The notes below the pieces were generated by a model, which worked only from the letters and a program-made list of their open reading frames with translations, ran no database searches and had not been told where the DNA came from. Shown here in pieces: positions 61,201 to 64,000 of a stretch of 64,000 nt of DNA; the first letter of the stretch is position 1; every line of letters starts with the position of its first letter. Both the position numbers and the translations under genes were made by a program. The DNA is from Pelagomonas calceolata (taxonomy: Eukaryota > Sar > Pelagophyceae > Pelagomonadales > Pelagomonadaceae), in contig CAKKNE010000003.1 of assembly GCA_918797485.1 (NCBI GenBank), positions 1,116,001 through 1,180,000 of the forward strand, read 5' to 3'.

Positions 61201-64000
61201 TCGAACCCGTGAAGATCGACCAGGACGCCAGAGACGCGGCGAACGACCAAGCCAAGTCTATTGAAGATGCGCAGGACGTCCTCCAGTTAGCTTCTGCTAT
61301 TGTTGATGCTTCTAGATCCGTGCGCATGGTCTCCCAGTCACTCACGGCGCCGCCCTCGAAAGACGATGCGAAGGGCTGGTACGGCGCGGCGCGTACAATG
61401 GCGAAGAAGATGGTCTCCGATCAGGGCCGAGAGCGGGACCGGAAGCGAGACGCCGACGCCTGTTTACTGGCCTGTCGGCGCTGCGCTCGCACGCTGGGTC
61501 ATGCTCTGTTCTGGGCGAACGATGCTTCTATTGCTGATGAATTGCGATTGTCTGTGCTGACGTCGATCGCACTGGCGGACACGAACGAGTCCGAGACGTC
61601 GCTCGGCTTGGCCGTGGCCGCCCGGGACGACGCGCTGCACGCCTTGGTCTGTCTGCGCGAGTTTTCTCGTAGAGATGGAGACGCTTCCCCTTGTACCTTA
61701 CAGCTCGTCAAGAACCTCTACGCGCACGGCAATTTCTTAACACCAGGCTCGCCCCAGCGGCGCCAGTCGGTGCACGGTGGCATAGCAGCAAAAAAGGCCG
61801 CCGATGCGATCGCGCCCTGTATAAATGGGAAGGACGCGACGCAGTGCTTCGCTTTATTAGCTGAAAGGTTAGATGAAGCGTCCCGAAGAGACCGCGACGA
61901 TGTTGAATTACAAATAGCGTCGTTCGCGGGCGACGACGCCTTCGAGGAGATTGATAGTTCGAGATGGCTACGGCCGGACGACACCGACTTGTCGAGACGA
62001 GCGGCATCCGCGTTTGCCCATTGTGCACTCGCTCGTGCCACAGCTTCCAAGAGGAGGGAGGCGGCGGATAATCGGGATGCGAGAAGGCGGCTGATGGATG
62101 CTACCGAAGGCAAGCGCAAGACGCGGGATGTACGGGCGGTGCTCGGCTGTTCTGTACAGGTCGAAGGACAGACGAACTGGTCATTAGCGTCGTCTTTCGG
62201 CGACGGTCTCAGGAACGCTTCTGTGGTAGCACCTAGGGAAGACGCTGCGGTCGAGCTGAAGGCGCACGACGACCCGCGCGAGGTCGAGGCGCAGATTAGG
62301 AGAGCCCAGGCCGCCCACGACGCCGTCATCCGCAAGCGTGAAGAGGTGGCACAGGCGCTGAACGCGAAGCAGTCGCGGTCGCAGGAGGTTTCCGATGATG
62401 ATGAAGAAGAGGAGGTGAAGCCGTCGCCCCAGAAACAGCAACAGCCAGTTCAGGATGATGATGAGGAAGAGCACGACGATGTTGTTCTCGAATTAGATGA
62501 CGTGGCCCGCGTGACGCGGAAAGGTTTAGTACGGGGTCGCTTCGTGCTCACGGAGCAGTCCTTCAAGTGGAGAGGGGGCGAGTCGTACGACGGTAGACTG
62601 AACGACGTCTCCGCCGTGCTTCTGAGACGATATAGGTTGAGAGATGCCGGCGTCGAGATCTACGCTTCAAGTGGTGAGTCCTTGTTCCTAGATTGCACGG
62701 CGGAACGGTTAGTACCCAGAGACATCACGGAGACGTTTTCCGACGACGATGCTTCAGACAACGACGAGCCGGGTTCACCAACGCCGTTCGGGGACCGACG
62801 GTCGAGCCTGGAGCCGCCTTCTCTCGACCAAGCCGTGAAAGATGGTAAAAGAAGGGACGAATTGGTGCGGAAGCTCATCTCCAGTGTAAGAACGGCTCGA
62901 GCTCGAGGTGGCGGGAACGGCGATCGCGGCCCGCCGGGCTTGTTTCCCCTGTTGCAGGCGCCTAAAACACATCCTAGGCGACTATTGAGGAGAGCCACGC
63001 GGTGCTGGCAGGAGCGGCAGTTGTCGAACTTCGACTATTTACTGATAGTAAATGCTTTAGCTGGCCGGTCCTTCGAAGATCCCTGTCAATACCCGGTCAT
63101 GCCCTGGGTCATCTGCGACTTCAAGAGTCATACTCTATATTTAGATCGACCCCAGACCTACCGAGACCTCCGGAAGCCGATGGGGGCCATCAACGAAGAT
63201 AGGTTAAGGGAGACGGTCAAGCGCCACGACGCCTTTGATGATACGCACATGCCGAAATTCCACTACGGGTCGCATTATTCTACCGCTGCCGGTGTCGTGG
63301 TGCACTACTTAGTAAGATGCCGGCCCTGGAGTGAATTACATTGCGATTTGCAGGGTGGCCGGTTTGACGTCGCCGATAGGTTATTTGCTTCGGTCTCAGA
63401 TGCCTGGGACGCGAACAGCGGTGCCCGCGGCGAGAAGGCCGGCAACGAGGTGAAGGAGCTGACGCCGGAGTGGTACTCGTCGTCGGCGTTTCTGGTCAAT
63501 AGAGGCAGGCTCCCGCTCGGTGCCGCGCAGGACGGGCGCGAGGTCAAGGACGTGGCCTTGCCGCCCTGGGCTGAAAACTCACCTTCGAAGTTCGTGGCCG
63601 GCATGCGTTCAGCTTTAGAACATTCCTACACGTCCTTGCATTTACACGACTGGTTAGATTTGATCTTTGGGCGGAAGCAGCGGGGACCGCTTGCGGTAGA
63701 GTCGGCCAACGTGTTCTTCTACCTGTGCTACGGGGATCAAGTTGATCTAGATGCGATCGAGAACCCGAAACTACGAGCGGCCACTGTACTCCAAGCGTCG
63801 CACTTCGGCCAGTGCCCGCTCCAGCTCCACTCGACGCGGCCGTGGCCCTGCCGCGGGCCGCCGCCGCGCTGGCGGCCCCGCGTGTTAACCTCACAAGTGC
63901 AGGACGACCCGCGGTTGCAGTGCTTCGTGCCAAGGGAACCGGCCAACGAGTCGCTGGCCGTCGCGCGCGCGGCGGGGCTCTTCCACGGCTTTCGAAGTAG
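58241..64000 (+). CDS. BEACH-domain protein, 3' end beyond window
   Basis: Exons 58241-59336 and 59380 to the window end join in phase 1; the second exon stays open for 4.6 kb, giving over 1900 residues. Residues about 145-310 form a concanavalin-like fold (GYTVLCWVREARSCTEFTAA, VSVDGLAVGGPVAAQLPIAD), as in WDFY3/neurobeachin proteins. A long alpha-solenoid follows. PH-BEACH is at about 1409-1485 (KGLVRGRFVLTEQSFKWRGG). BEACH is at about 1560-1850: WQERQLSNFDYLLIVNALAG, QYPVMPWVICDF, FHYGSHYSTAAGVVVHYL, LHDWLDLIFGRKQRGPLAVE. BEACH proteins scaffold membrane traffic, lysosome-related organelles and autophagy. WD repeats, usual after BEACH, would lie beyond the edge. Confidence 0.88.
59337..59379 (+). 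other. Very short intron, 43 bp
   Basis: GTGAGCGC to AAAACGCAG. It joins two frames of one BEACH protein. GTGGGGGAAACAACAAC inside it resembles the introner left end, so it may be a shrunken introner. An alternative donor 12 bp upstream keeps the same frame. Confidence 0.6.

Noticed and set aside
59744-61345. Minus-strand open frame of 533 residues
   Set aside because: It is antisense to the BEACH protein, starts at a GTG and has the Ser/Ala-rich composition of a shadow. The plus strand holds recognisable domains.
1-64000. CRISPR arrays, bacterial operons, rRNA genes or virus-derived elements
   Set aside because: No regularly spaced repeats, ribosomal RNA, capsid, polymerase or integrase sequences were seen; gene structure and splicing are nuclear eukaryotic.

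Overview
The window is nuclear DNA from a small, gene-dense, GC-rich photosynthetic stramenopile, most likely a pelagophyte related to Aureococcus or Pelagomonas. The evidence is a chlorophyll-binding LHC protein with a bipartite plastid leader, a lumenal pentapeptide protein, a plastid-type Hsp100 chaperone, a GapN enzyme, MYND/RINGv/TPR and BspA-like families typical of these algae, and short introns that are visibly DNA-transposon insertions (introners). Introners of this design, in which the transposon end supplies the AG and the duplicated target supplies the donor, are established knowledge for Aureococcus. The organism call is inference from these traits.

Layout. 1-13.7 kb: an RWD protein cut by the window edge, a PKA-like kinase with a substituted catalytic Asp, a roadblock dynein light chain split by an introner, an epoxide-hydrolase-like enzyme, GapN, a 1241-residue MLKL-like helical-bundle/kinase/trefoil-like protein, a RidA protein and a FYVE-SYLF protein. 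14.1-15.6 kb: a Cys-rich membrane protein and a small membrane protein. 15.6-19.6 kb: a decayed, gene-poor, repeat-rich stretch. 19.6-29.4 kb: an orphan 3' exon, an F-box-like protein, an RsmE-like fusion, a lumenal pentapeptide protein, an ankyrin protein and a C2 membrane protein. 29.6-47.4 kb: Nopp140-like, IQ-motif, sulfatase, desaturase, RRM, LHC, Hsp100, adenylate kinase, MYND-RINGv and coiled-coil genes. 47.9-58 kb: PDZ coiled-coil, a tyrosine phosphatase, a BspA-like fragment, TrmB, a large secretory protein and small genes. 58.2 kb to the right edge: a very large BEACH protein that runs off the window, joined across one short intron and open for more than 4.6 kb.

The genes alternate in divergent and convergent pairs. 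Convergent stops are often only 2-31 bp apart, and in one pair the stop codons overlap. Introns are few, and most that can be defined show introner ends, target duplications or the family's internal palindrome. A short oriented palindromic element (GCTAGCG, a short spacer, then GTAAGACACTAGC) recurs about ten times, nearly always 90-240 bp upstream of a start codon and in one orientation relative to the gene.

Most striking items: the MLKL_NTD-like protein with a putative C-terminal CaaX box, the set of introners at different stages of decay (including GC-AG donors and one probably still hidden inside an open frame), the oriented upstream palindrome, the PKA-like kinase with YRG in place of YRD, and an Hsp100 that lacks its middle domain.
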